Assembly (NCBI RefSeq): GCF_022014595.1
Contig: NZ_CP091740.1
Coordinates: 2,964,200-3,028,199, forward strand
Source: Solitalea lacus
GTDB taxonomy: Bacteria > Bacteroidota > Bacteroidia > Sphingobacteriales > Sphingobacteriaceae
DNA: 64,000 nt
Direction: 5' to 3'
The notes beneath the pieces are model-generated. The model searched no databases. It was not told the origin of the DNA and saw only the letters and a program-made list of their open reading frames with translations. Position 1 is the first letter of the stretch. Each line of letters opens with the position of its first letter. The position numbers were made by a program, and so were the translations under genes. Shown here in pieces: positions 1 to 9,333 of this stretch.

Positions 1-2
1 TT

Positions 3-1685
3 GGCGCCTGGCGATTAATGAATTTGGGGATTGTGGTTAAGCAAACCCAAACCATTGAAACGCTGGGTTCATCAACTGTAATTTGTACAGATAAAACGGG
101 TACTATTACTGAAAATCGCATGGAACTAGCACGGGTGTACTGTCCCAAAACAAAACAAGTGCTGTTACCGGAACAATTCCATCAAACTGAAGCCTTAACT
201 ATAATTACAACAGCAATGTGGGCAAGCGAACCCATTCCATTTGACCCAATGGAAAAGTCGTTGCATTCTGCTTACCAAAAATTAACATCAAGAGATTTGC
301 GAAAGGATTTCAAAATGTATCATGAATATCCTCTTTCAGGTACACCACCGATGATGACACATATTTTTGAAAACTCCTTACAAGAACGCATTGTTGCAAC
401 CAAAGGTGCTGTTGAAGGAGTTTTACCATCATGCGAACTTTCGGAAACTGCAATCAAAGAAATACTTCGAATTTCAAGAGGACTTTCAGCGCAAGGTTAT
501 CGAGTTTTGGCTGTAGCTGAAACCATTTTTATAGGTGACGATTTCCCTGAAATCCAACAATCATTTCAATTTAAATTTATTGGATTGGTAGCTTTCTTTG
601 ACCCTCCTAAAGCCAATATCATGCAAACATTTGACAGTTTTTACAAGGCTGGTATCAACGTAAAAATTATCACGGGAGATAATTCGGAAACAACCGGCGC
701 AATTGCTCGATTAGTGAATTTCAAAGGCATAGAAAACTCCATAAACGGCAAGGAGCTCATGCAATTAACCGACGTGGAATTATCTGAACGCATTAAAACC
801 ACCAATCTGTTTAGCAGAATGTTTCCGGAGGCAAAACTACGCATCATTAACGCGCTCAAAGCAAACAATGAAATTGTAGCCATGACTGGTGATGGGGTAA
901 ATGACGGACCGGCCTTAAAAGCGGCTCACATTGGAATTGCTATGGGTCAAAGGGGAACTGAAATTGCAAAAAAAGCATCTGCGTTAATTTTATCAGACGA
1001 TGATTTAGGAAAAATGGTTGATGCTGTCGCTATGGGTCGAAAAATATACAGCAATCTAAAAAAAGCAATTCAGTATATAATTTCCATTCATATTCCCATT
1101 ATCTTAACGGTTGCACTGCCCTTATTCCTGGGTTGGAAATTCCCGAATATCTTTAGTCCCATACATGTGATTTTTATGGAATTGGTAATGGGGCCTACCT
1201 GTTCTATTATCTATGAAAACGAACCGATCGAAAAGAACCTGATGTTGCAACCTCCTCGAAAAATGACAGATACGTTTCTTACTCTTCACGAATTAAGCAT
1301 CAGTATTTTTCAGGGTTTGGTAATTACTACTGGCTGTTTTTATATTTATCACTTCGCTCTTCAAAACAATTACACTGAAAACCTGACACGTACACTTGTT
1401 TTCAGTACATTAATCACTTCCAATATATTTTTAACTCTAGCCAACCGCTCGTTTTACTACTCATTTCTTTATACATTTCGTTATAAGAACAGGTTTTTTC
1501 CATTAATTATCGCAATAACGTTAATTGCACTTTACCTGTTAATCACACAACCTTTTTTACTCCAACTATTCTACTTTGAGCAACCAACTATAGATCAGTT
1601 TAGCCATTGTGCAATTATCGGGGCTCTATCAATAGTACCTTTTGAGTTATTTAAACTAGCTAAACGTATTAAGTTAATACGCTAG
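3..1685 (+). CDS. Cation-translocating P-type ATPase, C-terminal part (5' end outside the window)
   Basis: ATP-driven cation pump of the inner membrane, P-type ATPase family with Ca2+-ATPase-like architecture. The frame is open to the left edge: codons before the first ATG at 18 read GAWRL, matching the conserved stretch ahead of the phosphorylation site, so the gene starts upstream. Visible parts are the phosphorylation motif CTDKTGTIT (about residues 23-31 counted from base 18), a nucleotide-binding domain, the KIITGD motif, the hinge TGDGVNDGPALKAAHIGIAM (about 290-310) and a C-terminal set of hydrophobic helices from about residue 350. The N-terminal helices and actuator domain are missing only because of the window edge. 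Ion specificity cannot be decided because the ion-binding helix M4 is not included. Confidence 0.9.
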   Translation, partial: GAWRLMNLGIVVKQTQTIETLGSSTVICTDKTGTITENRMELARVYCPKTKQVLLPEQFHQTEALTIITTAMWASEPIPFDPMEKSLHSAYQKLTSRDLRKDFKMYHEYPLSGTPPMMTHIFENSLQERIVATKGAVEGVLPSCELSETAIKEILRISRGLSAQGYRVLAVAETIFIGDDFPEIQQSFQFKFIGLVAFFDPPKANIMQTFDSFYKAGINVKIITGDNSETTGAIARLVNFKGIENSINGKELMQLTDVELSERIKTTNLFSRMFPEAKLRIINALKANNEIVAMTGDGVNDGPALKAAHIGIAMGQRGTEIAKKASALILSDDDLGKMVDAVAMGRKIYSNLKKAIQYIISIHIPIILTVALPLFLGWKFPNIFSPIHVIFMELVMGPTCSIIYENEPIEKNLMLQPPRKMTDTFLTLHELSISIFQGLVITTGCFYIYHFALQNNYTENLTRTLVFSTLITSNIFLTLANRSFYYSFLYTFRYKNRFFPLIIAITLIALYLLITQPFLLQLFYFEQPTIDQFSHCAIIGALSIVPFELFKLAKRIKLIR

Positions 1686-1758
1686 AATTAAAAACTTAAT
1701 CCCACTCTGGTTTTAAGCAAGAATTTTATTTATCTTAAAATACCAATCAATTTTCAGT

Positions 1759-2814
1759 ATGTCTCTCCAAAACATCTCTCAAGTGTTAGGCGATAAAGCC
1801 GAATCACTATTAACGTATAAAGCCAAGGTAAGCAAAGAGGGTTTACACCTACCGGGGGCTGATTTTGTTGATCGAATGTTTGCTGGAAGTAATCGCACTA
1901 ACCAAGTTTTAGGAAGCCTGCAAGCCCTCTATGGACATGGAAGGCTTGGAAATTCAGGTTATTTATCCATATTACCTGTTGACCAAGGCATAGAACATAC
2001 GGCAGGAGCTTCTTTTGCCCCAAATCCTATTTATTTCGACCCGGAAAACATTGTGAAACTGGCCATTGAAAGTGGTTGTAATGCTGTAGCCTCTACATTT
2101 GGTGTTTTAGCAGCTGTCTCGAGAAAATATGCCCACAAAATTCCGTTTTTAGTAAAAATAAATCACAACGAGCTACTTACCTACCCTAATAAGTTTGATC
2201 AAATATTATTTGGAAGTGTTGAAGATGCCTGGAACATGGGGGCTGTGGCCGTTGGTGCCACTATTTATTTTGGCTCCGAGGAATCATCTCGACAAATTAT
2301 TGAAATAGCAGCAGCCTTTGAACGTGCACATGAGCTGGGCATGGCAACTGTCCTTTGGTGCTATGCACGTAACAATGCTTTTAAAAAAGATGGCATTGAC
2401 TATCATGTTGCAGCAGATATTACTTCACAAGCCAATCATTTAGGCGTAACTATTCAGGCTGATATCATTAAACAAAAGTTACCTGAAAACAACGGAGGTT
2501 TTACTGCCATAAACTTTTCTAAAAGTAATCCCAAAATGTATTCTGATTTAAGTTCAGACCACCCGATAGATTTATGTCGCTATCAGGTGTTAAATTGCTA
2601 TGCTGGCCGTATTGGGCTTATAAATTCGGGCGGGGAATCAAAAGGTGCTAGCGATATGACAGAGGCCGTAACTACTGCTGTAATTAATAAACGAGCAGCT
2701 GGACAGGGACTCATAATGGGACGAAAAGCATTTCAACGTCCCATGAAAGAAGGCATTGAGCTTCTAAATGCAGTGCAGGATATTTACTTGAATAAGGAGA
2801 TTACAATTGCATAA
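1759..2814 (+). CDS. fbaB: Class I fructose-bisphosphate aldolase (FbaB/DhnA type)
   Basis: Glycolytic/gluconeogenic Schiff-base aldolase splitting fructose 1,6-bisphosphate, cytoplasmic. At 351 residues it has the usual length of the prokaryotic class I (FbaB-like) family. Supporting stretches are [15 protein letters not shown] near residue 70, KINHNELL near 135, the VLWCYARN segment near 195 and the C-terminal [14 protein letters not shown] and [12 protein letters not shown] phosphate-binding segments. The start is the ATG at 1759. It stands alone, 73 bp after the ATPase gene and convergent with yeiH. A second, unrelated class II aldolase lies only about 4 kb away at 6855-7946, so both mechanistic classes are present. 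Family assignment is firm; the symbol is by family. Confidence 0.88.
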   Translation: MSLQNISQVLGDKAESLLTYKAKVSKEGLHLPGADFVDRMFAGSNRTNQVLGSLQALYGHGRLGNSGYLSILPVDQGIEHTAGASFAPNPIYFDPENIVKLAIESGCNAVASTFGVLAAVSRKYAHKIPFLVKINHNELLTYPNKFDQILFGSVEDAWNMGAVAVGATIYFGSEESSRQIIEIAAAFERAHELGMATVLWCYARNNAFKKDGIDYHVAADITSQANHLGVTIQADIIKQKLPENNGGFTAINFSKSNPKMYSDLSSDHPIDLCRYQVLNCYAGRIGLINSGGESKGASDMTEAVTTAVINKRAAGQGLIMGRKAFQRPMKEGIELLNAVQDIYLNKEITIA

Positions 2815-2860
2815 AAACTTTCAGGCAAAGCCTCAAAGACACCGGCGACTTTACATCCTA

Positions 2861-3790
2861 TTACCAATTGATGCAGTAAATTAATGCTATAGCCGAAATA
2901 AATACCCATGTAAACAGTCCCTGCAATAAAGGCTTAATACCTACTTGTTTTAGTGCTGACTTTGACAATCCTGTGCCCACCAAAAATAAAGAAAGAGAAA
3001 AACCTGATTTGGCAAGACCGGTAATTCCTGTAGAAAGTTGATGAATTTGTGGAACATACGTACTGATAATCATTGCCATTACATAACCAAAAATAAAGTA
3101 AGGCACGGAGATCTTTTTAACATCACCTCTAAACCTGAATGCAAAAATCAGCGATACTGGAATGATCCACAATGCCCGGCAAAGTTTTACCGTTGTGGCT
3201 ATCTGCAAGGCTTCAGAGCCATAGTTGGCCGCCGCTCCAACCACCGAACTGGTATCATGAATGGCAATGGCTGCCCATAAACCAAACTGCCTCTGCGAAA
3301 GCCCGAAATAATGCCCAATTGCAGGAAAAACAAATAAAGCCACGCAATTAAGCAGAAAAACGACTCCCAATGCGACTGAAATTTGTTTGGGATTGGCTTC
3401 AATAACCGGAGAAATAGCAGCAATAGCACTTCCACCGCAAATAGCTGTTCCACTTGAAATCATTAATGAGGTTTTCTTTTCTGTACGGAACAGTCGCCCC
3501 AGTGCCAAACCTAAAATGATGGTGAGTAAAATTGACAATACTGTTAACTCAAGACCCTCCTCTCCAATTTTTAAAGCCTCCTGAAAATTTACTCCAAACC
3601 CCATCCCTATTATCGAATATTTCAACAATTGATGCATTAAACCGGAAGTATGATTTACAAAAGGATTTCCAAAGATGTTAACTACCACAACACCCAATAA
3701 TAATGCTACAGCAGAATCAATACCTGGCAAAAAACTGAATAAGGCCAAAAAGATAAAAGCTATTTTATGAAGAGAAGTCCCTGTCGACAT
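2861..3790 (-). CDS. YeiH-family putative sulfate exporter (UPF0324)
   Basis: Polytopic inner-membrane protein of 309 residues with about ten hydrophobic segments. It matches the YeiH/UPF0324 family, which is annotated as putative sulfate exporter although transport is weakly established. Recognisable segments are LKYSIIGMGFGVNFQ near residue 57, the glycine/serine-rich SSGTAICGGSAIAAISPVI near 110, AIHDTSSVVGAAANYG near 175 and LFLVGTGLSKSALK near 270. It lies 78 bp downstream of a LysR-family regulator on the same strand, a pairing that recalls yeiE/yeiH in enterobacteria, so control by that regulator is likely. Sulfur or sulfite stress is a reasonable but unproven role. Confidence 0.85.
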   Translation of the reverse strand: MSTGTSLHKIAFIFLALFSFLPGIDSAVALLLGVVVVNIFGNPFVNHTSGLMHQLLKYSIIGMGFGVNFQEALKIGEEGLELTVLSILLTIILGLALGRLFRTEKKTSLMISSGTAICGGSAIAAISPVIEANPKQISVALGVVFLLNCVALFVFPAIGHYFGLSQRQFGLWAAIAIHDTSSVVGAAANYGSEALQIATTVKLCRALWIIPVSLIFAFRFRGDVKKISVPYFIFGYVMAMIISTYVPQIHQLSTGITGLAKSGFSLSLFLVGTGLSKSALKQVGIKPLLQGLFTWVFISAIALIYCINW

Positions 3791-3868
3791 AACTGATGAT
3801 TGATTTTACAACCTTACAAAACTACCTCTGCAAGATCTGTCAATCAAATCACTAATTACTATAAACCA

Positions 3869-4765
3869 TTACCTGAAGTTATAGAAGTCTAACAAAAACC
3901 GATAAAAACGCTCAATAATTTTAGTTGACTTCCCCAATGGAAGCACAACATCAAAACTTCTGATTATGGCTAAATCTTTTACAGGTATAACCTGAAACAT
4001 ACCGTTTTCTAAATCACGTTTCACTATGAGTTTAGAAAGGAAAGCTAAACAGGATGAATGTTCAAGAAATGATTTTATACTTTCGGGACTTCCCAATTGC
4101 ATTACAATCTTCAAGTCTGAAAATTTAACGCCTTTTTCCTGTAAAGCCGCTTCTATAACTTCGGAGGTTCCCGAACCGGGCTCTCGCATCACTAAATCAA
4201 AGTTTCTTAATTCTGCAAGGGAAATCTCTTTAGCAAAAGCTTTTTTGTTGTTTTGATGAGCCACTAACACCAACTCGTCGGCCATAAAGGTTTTGTATTG
4301 CAAGTCATTTCGATGGCTTTTCCCTTCTACCAAACCCATATCTATCTCACCCCTCAATAGCATTTCTTCAATGGCTTGCGTATTGTTTGTCAACAATTGA
4401 ATTTTTACTTCAGGAAAGCGCTCATGATATACTGCTAAAGCCGCAGGCAAAACATATTGCGCCACTGTAGTACTCGCCCCCAGACGGATTTGCCCGCTCA
4501 CTTTTTCCTTCAACAGCCCCAACTCATATTCCAACTCACGATTTAACTCAATCACCTTTTCAATGTAAGAAAAAAGCACTTTTCCTGTTTGGGTTAAAAA
4601 TATTTTGGAACCACTGCGTTCAAACAGGCGGACATCCATTGTCGATTCAAGCTCCTTAATATGTTTGGTTATAGCCGGCTGCGAAATATATAGTTCTCGA
4701 GCAGCACGGGTAAAACCGGCTTGCTTTGCAACGGTATAAAACACTTTTAATCTAAAATCAAGCAT
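3869..4765 (-). CDS. LysR-family transcriptional regulator
   Basis: LysR-type DNA-binding regulator. From the chosen start (MLDFRLKVFYTVAKQAGF) it is 298 residues, the normal family length. The open frame extends 22 codons further upstream, but that extension is hydrophobic and unlike the family, so the ATG at 4765 is preferred. The N-terminal winged helix-turn-helix reads FTRAARELYISQPAITKHIKELE (residues about 18-40). A periplasmic-binding-like effector domain follows with the LGASTTVAQYVLP segment. It is directly upstream of yeiH in the same orientation, suggesting it regulates that gene, possibly within one transcript. It resembles the CysB/YeiE branch; the effector is unknown. Confidence 0.88.
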   Translation of the reverse strand: MLDFRLKVFYTVAKQAGFTRAARELYISQPAITKHIKELESTMDVRLFERSGSKIFLTQTGKVLFSYIEKVIELNRELEYELGLLKEKVSGQIRLGASTTVAQYVLPAALAVYHERFPEVKIQLLTNNTQAIEEMLLRGEIDMGLVEGKSHRNDLQYKTFMADELVLVAHQNNKKAFAKEISLAELRNFDLVMREPGSGTSEVIEAALQEKGVKFSDLKIVMQLGSPESIKSFLEHSSCLAFLSKLIVKRDLENGMFQVIPVKDLAIIRSFDVVLPLGKSTKIIERFYRFLLDFYNFR

Positions 4766-4881
4766 GAGGTATAGATTTGAGCATTGCAAGTTGGAATATG
4801 AGATGAAAAAACAAAAGAATTCAAATAACAATCATTTCAACACAAAACCACCCTACTAATTATTGACTTATCATACTAAGC

Positions 4882-6294
4882 TTAATGCTCATTAATATGT
4901 TGTTTCAACCAATCACCAATAAGTTGAAGGGCTTTAGGAGAAAACGTTTCAGCACTGGATTGGTATTCATCAACAGTTCCCTTATTTGCTGTCTGAAATA
5001 AATGATTCAAACCTTCCATAGCAGCAAATGTGCAACGTTTGTTTCCTGCTCTATCAAGAGCAGATTTCAAGGCGGAGAGATTTGATTGATAAGGAACCTG
5101 CAAATCTTTAGTGCCATTTAAAGCCAAAACGGGGCATTTTATTTTAATGAGATAAGGGGTAGGATCAAATTTCAGGAAATTAACAAACCATGGTGCCATC
5201 CATATATTTATTCTACTGGCTATAAAAGCATCTTTATTCAGATTCCCTAATGATTCCAACTGACTAAGTTTCGTAAAGTAGTTGTCAAACTCTTTTTTCA
5301 ACTCATATTCTTGATTCTTGTCTGCTTCCTTGATGATAGAAGCACATCTTTCAATTGTTTCCAGTTCCAGATCAATTCTGTTTTGAGGTGCATTATTGGC
5401 TCTCATTAACAATGCTGATTGCTCAAGTAAAACCTGTTCTCCCTTAGTTCCTGGAGCAGCCAAAAGTACCAAATAAGCAACATCTTTATTAGTAGAGGCA
5501 ATCAACGGAGCAATATAACCTCCTTCACTATGTCCAACCAAGCCAATTTGTTTTACATTTACATCTGATCGTTTTTTCAAGTACTCAATAGCACTCCTTA
5601 CATCATCTGCAAAGTTATATAATGAAGAGTTGGCGAATGAACCGGTAGATTGACCAAATCCCCGATCGTCAAAACGTAAAACAGCAAACCCCTGGTTGGT
5701 CAAATAATCTGCAATAACTAAAAATAGTTTATGACCAGAAATAGTTTCATCTCGGTCTTGAGGTCCTGAGCCTGAAATCAATACAACTGTGGGGTATTTA
5801 CCTTCAGCTTTAGGCCGGGTAAATGTTCCGGAAAGCCTTATATTATCAATTGTGTTATCAAAACCTATATCTTCCGTATAATAAGCAAATGGTGGCTTAG
5901 GCTCTTGAAAATGCTTCACATCAACACGTGGTGCAAGCTCTTTTCTGCTTAAATTCATCTCTTTGGTTAATAGGTTTTGAGAGAATTTTCCTTGAATTGT
6001 TTGTTGAGAGGGATTAAAAGAACCATGGTAACTGAAATTTATCCTATTAATTTTCAACCTAATAGAATCTCCTAAAACAGTTACCTCGTCAACTGGAATG
6101 CCGAAAGCTTTTTGATCAGGGCTATCCATAGTGGCTTTTAAGCCGTTTTCAGTTTTAGTTATATGAAAGCTGATCCGTAAGAATACACCTACATCGACAC
6201 CTCCAAACCAGTCTCCTGAAATATCAACTTGTTGAGCATAAGAAAATGAGATCAAGTGAATGAACCCAAGAATAAACGAAAGTTTTTTTTTCAT
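4882..6294 (-). CDS. Exported alpha/beta hydrolase (serine hydrolase)
   Basis: Secreted or periplasmic serine hydrolase of 470 residues. An N-terminal signal peptide (MKKKLSFILGFIHLISFSYA, cleaved near residue 20) precedes a beta-rich domain (about 25-125) like those before many Bacteroidota alpha/beta hydrolases. The catalytic domain has the oxyanion segment VVLISGSGPQDRDE near 170, the nucleophile elbow GHSEGG near 255, an acid in LALNGTKDLQVP near 395 and a late histidine in EGLNHLFQ near 430. Substrate unknown; esterase/peptidase families look alike here. The gap to the downstream GNAT gene (6317) is 22 bp, both on the minus strand, so they probably share a transcript that starts upstream of the GNAT gene. 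Confidence 0.85.
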   Translation of the reverse strand: MKKKLSFILGFIHLISFSYAQQVDISGDWFGGVDVGVFLRISFHITKTENGLKATMDSPDQKAFGIPVDEVTVLGDSIRLKINRINFSYHGSFNPSQQTIQGKFSQNLLTKEMNLSRKELAPRVDVKHFQEPKPPFAYYTEDIGFDNTIDNIRLSGTFTRPKAEGKYPTVVLISGSGPQDRDETISGHKLFLVIADYLTNQGFAVLRFDDRGFGQSTGSFANSSLYNFADDVRSAIEYLKKRSDVNVKQIGLVGHSEGGYIAPLIASTNKDVAYLVLLAAPGTKGEQVLLEQSALLMRANNAPQNRIDLELETIERCASIIKEADKNQEYELKKEFDNYFTKLSQLESLGNLNKDAFIASRINIWMAPWFVNFLKFDPTPYLIKIKCPVLALNGTKDLQVPYQSNLSALKSALDRAGNKRCTFAAMEGLNHLFQTANKGTVDEYQSSAETFSPKALQLIGDWLKQHINEH

Positions 6295-6316
6295 AAGATG
6301 TTGATTAGCTAACCTA

Positions 6317-6742
6317 TCATCGTTTTAACTGCATTTGAAAATGTTCAATTCCCGCCTCAACAAATATATTTCCAACTTTATGAAAACCTAGTCGTTCATA
6401 AAACTCTACCGCTTTGAGCTGAGAGTTTAAGTAAATTTCTTTGTCGCTTACAGGAATATCATTTAGAACATTTTTCACCAACTCAACTCCTATTCCTTTG
6501 CCTCTAAATTCTTTAAGCACAGCGAAACGCTCCAATTTAAATCCTTTTTCAGTTTCTCGCCAGCGTGCGGCTCCAACAGGCTTTCCATCCATCTCGGCCA
6601 GATAATGAGCAGCTCCCTCATCATCATGCTCATCATACTCCAAATCAGCAGGAACACCCTGCTCTTCTACAAAAACCTTTCTCCTGATTTTAAAAACCTC
6701 TTCTAAATCGGTTCGTGCATGGACATGTTTAACAGTTATCAT
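6317..6742 (-). CDS. GNAT-family N-acetyltransferase
   Basis: Small acetyl-CoA-dependent N-acetyltransferase of 141 residues, a complete single GNAT domain. The acetyl-CoA pyrophosphate-binding loop is FRGKGIGVELVK near residues 79-90, preceded by the beta4 strand KLERFAVLKE, and the C-terminal FYERLGFHKVG motif is typical of ElaA/YjcF-like members. The early segment VRKVFVEEQGVP-like (RRKVFVEEQGVPADLEYDEHD) is characteristic of that subfamily. Acceptor substrate unknown. It is immediately upstream of the exported hydrolase on the same strand and downstream of the fbaA terminator. Confidence 0.88.
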   Translation of the reverse strand: MITVKHVHARTDLEEVFKIRRKVFVEEQGVPADLEYDEHDDEGAAHYLAEMDGKPVGAARWRETEKGFKLERFAVLKEFRGKGIGVELVKNVLNDIPVSDKEIYLNSQLKAVEFYERLGFHKVGNIFVEAGIEHFQMQLKR

Positions 6743-6797
6743 GGATTAAAAATAGAAAATTTGAACATTATATCCCTCGGCTAAACCCTAAAAGCAA

Positions 6798-6827
6798 CAA
6801 AAGCTTTCCGATGCCGGAAAGCTTTTG
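6798..6827 (-). terminator. Intrinsic terminator after fbaA
   Basis: Perfect 13-bp stem CAAAAGCTTTCCG with a 4-nt loop, lying 27 bp beyond the fbaA stop codon. The T-rich side is best on the plus strand, but on the minus strand the hairpin is also followed by a TTGCTTTTA stretch, so termination of fbaA mRNA is the likely use. Confidence 0.7.
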
Positions 6828-6854
6828 TTTTTTATTTAGTTTCAACAATATAGC

Positions 6855-7946
6855 TTAAACTCTACTGTGTACATCTTTTGCATTCAAATCTTCAAATGCC
6901 TGAATTAAGCGCTTAACAAATGTTTCTTCGCCTTTACGCAACCAAACACGTGGATCATAGTATTTCTTGTTAGGAGCATCTTCACCTGTAGGGTTACCAA
7001 TTTGACCTTGCAAATAGTCTTTTTTATCGTTATAGAAACCTAAAACACCTTCCCAATATGCCCATTGTAAGTCTGTATCAATGTTCATTTTGATAGCTCC
7101 GTAAGAGATTGCCTCACGAATTTCTTCTTGAGAAGAACCTGAACCACCATGAAATACGAAGTTAACCGGTTTCTCAGCTGATAAATTATGTTGTTTCTTG
7201 ATATACTCTTGTGAGTTTTTGAGAATAATCGGAGATAATTTAACATTACCTGGCTTATACACACCGTGAACATTACCAAAAGCAGCTGCAATAGTAAAGC
7301 GGTGGCTGATTTTACTTAACTCGGTATAAGCGTAATCAACTTCTTCAGGTTGAGTATATAATTTTGAGCTATCCACATCAGAGTTGTCAACACCATCTTC
7401 TTCACCACCTGTAACTCCAAGTTCAATCTCTAAAGTCATACCCATTTTGCTCATACGCTCAAGGTAAGTTTTGCAGATTTCAATATTCTCATGCAATGGC
7501 TCTTCTGACAAGTCAATCATGTGCGACGAGAATAAAGGTTTGCCATGCTGAGCATAAAACTTTTCGCCTGCTTCTAGCATACCATCAATCCAAGTCAATA
7601 ATTTTTTAGCAGCATGGTCTGTATGAAGAATAACAGAAACTCCATACATTTCAGCCAGTAAGTGTACGTGTTGTGCAGCAGAAACAGCACCGGCAATACA
7701 GGCCTGCAGATTATCATTATTTAATGATTTACCAGCATAAAACTGAGCACCACCATTTGAAAGCTGAATAATAACCGGAGAGTTAACCGCTTTAGCAGCT
7801 TCCATTACCGCATTAATAGTATTGGTTCCAATAGTATTCACAGCTGGTAATGCAAATTGATGTTGCTTTGCTAATTCGAATAATTCCTGCACTGCATCTC
7901 CGTGCAAAACGCCCTTTGAAATAGCTGTTTGAGTCTGATCTGACAT
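6855..7946 (-). CDS. fbaA: Class II (zinc-dependent) fructose-bisphosphate aldolase
   Basis: Metal-dependent cytoplasmic aldolase of glycolysis and gluconeogenesis, 363 residues, close to the E. coli FbaA length. Motifs include VSVILHTDHAAKK near residue 108 (catalytic Asp and zinc-binding His), the second class II signature LEIELGVTGGEEDGVDNS near 172-190, AAFGNVHGVYKPGNVKLSP near 220 and VFHGGSGSSQEEI near 265 (glycine-rich phosphate and metal site). The start ATG at 7946 follows a recognisable Bacteroidota promoter. A strong hairpin ends the transcript. It coexists with the unrelated class I enzyme at 1759-2814. Confidence 0.95.
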   Translation of the reverse strand: MSDQTQTAISKGVLHGDAVQELFELAKQHQFALPAVNTIGTNTINAVMEAAKAVNSPVIIQLSNGGAQFYAGKSLNNDNLQACIAGAVSAAQHVHLLAEMYGVSVILHTDHAAKKLLTWIDGMLEAGEKFYAQHGKPLFSSHMIDLSEEPLHENIEICKTYLERMSKMGMTLEIELGVTGGEEDGVDNSDVDSSKLYTQPEEVDYAYTELSKISHRFTIAAAFGNVHGVYKPGNVKLSPIILKNSQEYIKKQHNLSAEKPVNFVFHGGSGSSQEEIREAISYGAIKMNIDTDLQWAYWEGVLGFYNDKKDYLQGQIGNPTGEDAPNKKYYDPRVWLRKGEETFVKRLIQAFEDLNAKDVHSRV

Positions 7947-7987
7947 ACGAGATTAGTTTTAATAGAAGATTTTTTAAATTGAGTGGC

Positions 7988-8016
7988 TAAATATAGTTAT
8001 TAAAACCGTTTTTCAA
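7988..8016 (-). promoter_or_regulatory. Predicted fbaA promoter (Bacteroidota type)
   Basis: Reading the minus strand, TTG (8014-8016) is followed after 18 nt by TATATTTA (7988-7995), close to the Bacteroidota -33 TTG / -7 TAnnTTTG consensus. It would give a 5' leader of roughly 35-40 nt before the fbaA ATG. Confidence 0.5.
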
Positions 8017-8218
8017 TCGATTTTTTACGAATTTGACAATTACTAACCATTGGTAGTGAGAACCTAAGATTAAATTAAGAACTATATGCCGACGAGTTAC
8101 AGATTTTTACTATTTTGCAGCCCTTTTTATTGTAGCTATACACCGGATTAGTTTCCATTGTTTAACTTTATATAAAAAACTGATTAACAACTAAAACAAA
8201 CACATTACATAACAAATC

Positions 8219-9064
8219 ATGAGTTGGTTTAAACGTGCAAAAGAAGGTATCACAACCAAAACCGAAGAAAAAAAGGAAACCCCGGATGGTCTTTGGAATA
8301 AATGTCCTTCTTGCAAAAAAGTTTTGCATAATTCAGAGCAGGTAGAAAACAAGTATGTTTGCCACCATTGCGGCTACCACATCCGTATAGGCTCTAAAGA
8401 ATATTTTGAGATTTTATTTGATGATAACCAGTTTACTGAGTTATTCTCCAACCTTACTTCCGGTGACCCGTTACACTTTGTAGACAGTAAGAAATACACT
8501 GATCGAATTATTGAAACCATGGCCAAAACTGGCCTAAAAGACGCGATTCGTGCCGGTGTTGGTAAAATTGAAGGACAAGACTTGGTTATTGCTTGTATGG
8601 ACTTTGATTTTATCGGCGGTTCAATGGGTTCAGTTGTGGGAGAAAAAATAGCCCGCTCTATCGATTACTCATTAAAGAACAAAATTCCATTCCTGATGAT
8701 TTCTAAATCAGGTGGGGCCCGTATGATGGAGGCTGCTTTCTCGTTAATGCAAATGGCCAAAACATCAGCTAAACTGGCATTATTAGCTGAAGCTAAAATC
8801 CCTTATATTTCGTTATTAACGGATCCTACTACAGGTGGCGTTACAGCCTCATATGCAATGCTGGGTGACATTAATATCTCGGAACCTGGAGCGATGATTG
8901 GCTTTGCCGGACCGCGTGTAATTAAAGAAACCATTAAAAAGGATCTTCCTAAAGGTTTTCAGAGTGCTGAATTTGTATTGGAACACGGCTTTTTAGACTT
9001 CATTGTTGACCGTCGCCAAATGAAATCCAAAATTGCTTCGTTTTTAAAAATTGTTCAGAAATAA
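8219..9064 (+). CDS. accD: Acetyl-CoA carboxylase carboxyltransferase subunit beta
   Basis: Beta subunit of the carboxyltransferase component of acetyl-CoA carboxylase, making malonyl-CoA for fatty acid synthesis; it works with AccA, not seen here. The 281-residue protein has the N-terminal four-cysteine zinc ribbon (C29, C32, C48, C51) and a crotonase-fold carboxyltransferase domain with [20 protein letters not shown] near 160 and [18 protein letters not shown] near 195. It is a single gene with a roughly 100-nt AT-rich leader and its own terminator. An insertion sequence now sits directly against that terminator. Confidence 0.96.
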   Translation: MSWFKRAKEGITTKTEEKKETPDGLWNKCPSCKKVLHNSEQVENKYVCHHCGYHIRIGSKEYFEILFDDNQFTELFSNLTSGDPLHFVDSKKYTDRIIETMAKTGLKDAIRAGVGKIEGQDLVIACMDFDFIGGSMGSVVGEKIARSIDYSLKNKIPFLMISKSGGARMMEAAFSLMQMAKTSAKLALLAEAKIPYISLLTDPTTGGVTASYAMLGDINISEPGAMIGFAGPRVIKETIKKDLPKGFQSAEFVLEHGFLDFIVDRRQMKSKIASFLKIVQK

Positions 9065-9084
9065 AGTAAATACTTAAAAAAATT

Positions 9085-9121
9085 AACGGATGGAGGGGTT
9101 ACTGCTTCATCCGTTTTTTTT
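9085..9121 (+). terminator. accD intrinsic terminator, abutted by an insertion sequence
   Basis: Eight-bp stem AACGGATG/CATCCGTT (9085-9092 with 9108-9115) followed by an unbroken T run to 9121. The left inverted repeat of the insertion sequence begins at 9122, so the element sits in the T-tract itself; the run resumes as TTTT after the right end at 10808. Confidence 0.8.
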
Positions 9122-9141
9122 AGGGACTCTTGGGAAATTCC
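9122..9141. repeat. Left terminal inverted repeat of the IS
   Basis: AGGGACTCTTGGGAAATTCC; pairs with 10788-10807 at 16 of 20 positions and sets the left boundary of the element. Confidence 0.8.
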
Positions 9142-9144
9142 GAA

Positions 9145-9183
9145 GAAAGCGGCAATCCAAATAAAATTTGGGTTGCCGCTTTC
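9145..9183. terminator. IS-borne hairpin inside the left end
   Basis: A 17-bp stem (9145-9161 with 9167-9183, one G-T pair, 5-nt loop) inside the left inverted repeat. Pyrimidine-rich sequence follows on both strands. It lies downstream of the transposase gene and probably terminates its mRNA, and it would also stop accD read-through entering the element. Confidence 0.6.
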
Positions 9184-9333
9184 TTTCTTTGTGGCAGTTT
9201 GAGTAGGCCAGCACGACCAACTTGTGGATAACTGGGCAGGATTTGTGGAAAAGGGTCGAAATTTTGAAAAAAACGATGCAACAGGGCACACTTTGCCCTT
9301 GCGGGATTGCTTGGGCAGCTGTGGCAGGAGGTT

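Noticed and set aside
3039-3584. Plus-strand open frames across the yeiH gene
   Set aside because: No domain similarity; the minus-strand frame is a full-length membrane protein of a known family.
8101-8218. Roughly 100-nt accD leader as a riboswitch
   Set aside because: No convincing paired elements or known aptamer sequence; it is simply AT-rich. The element TATTTTGC at 8111 is only an approximate promoter match.
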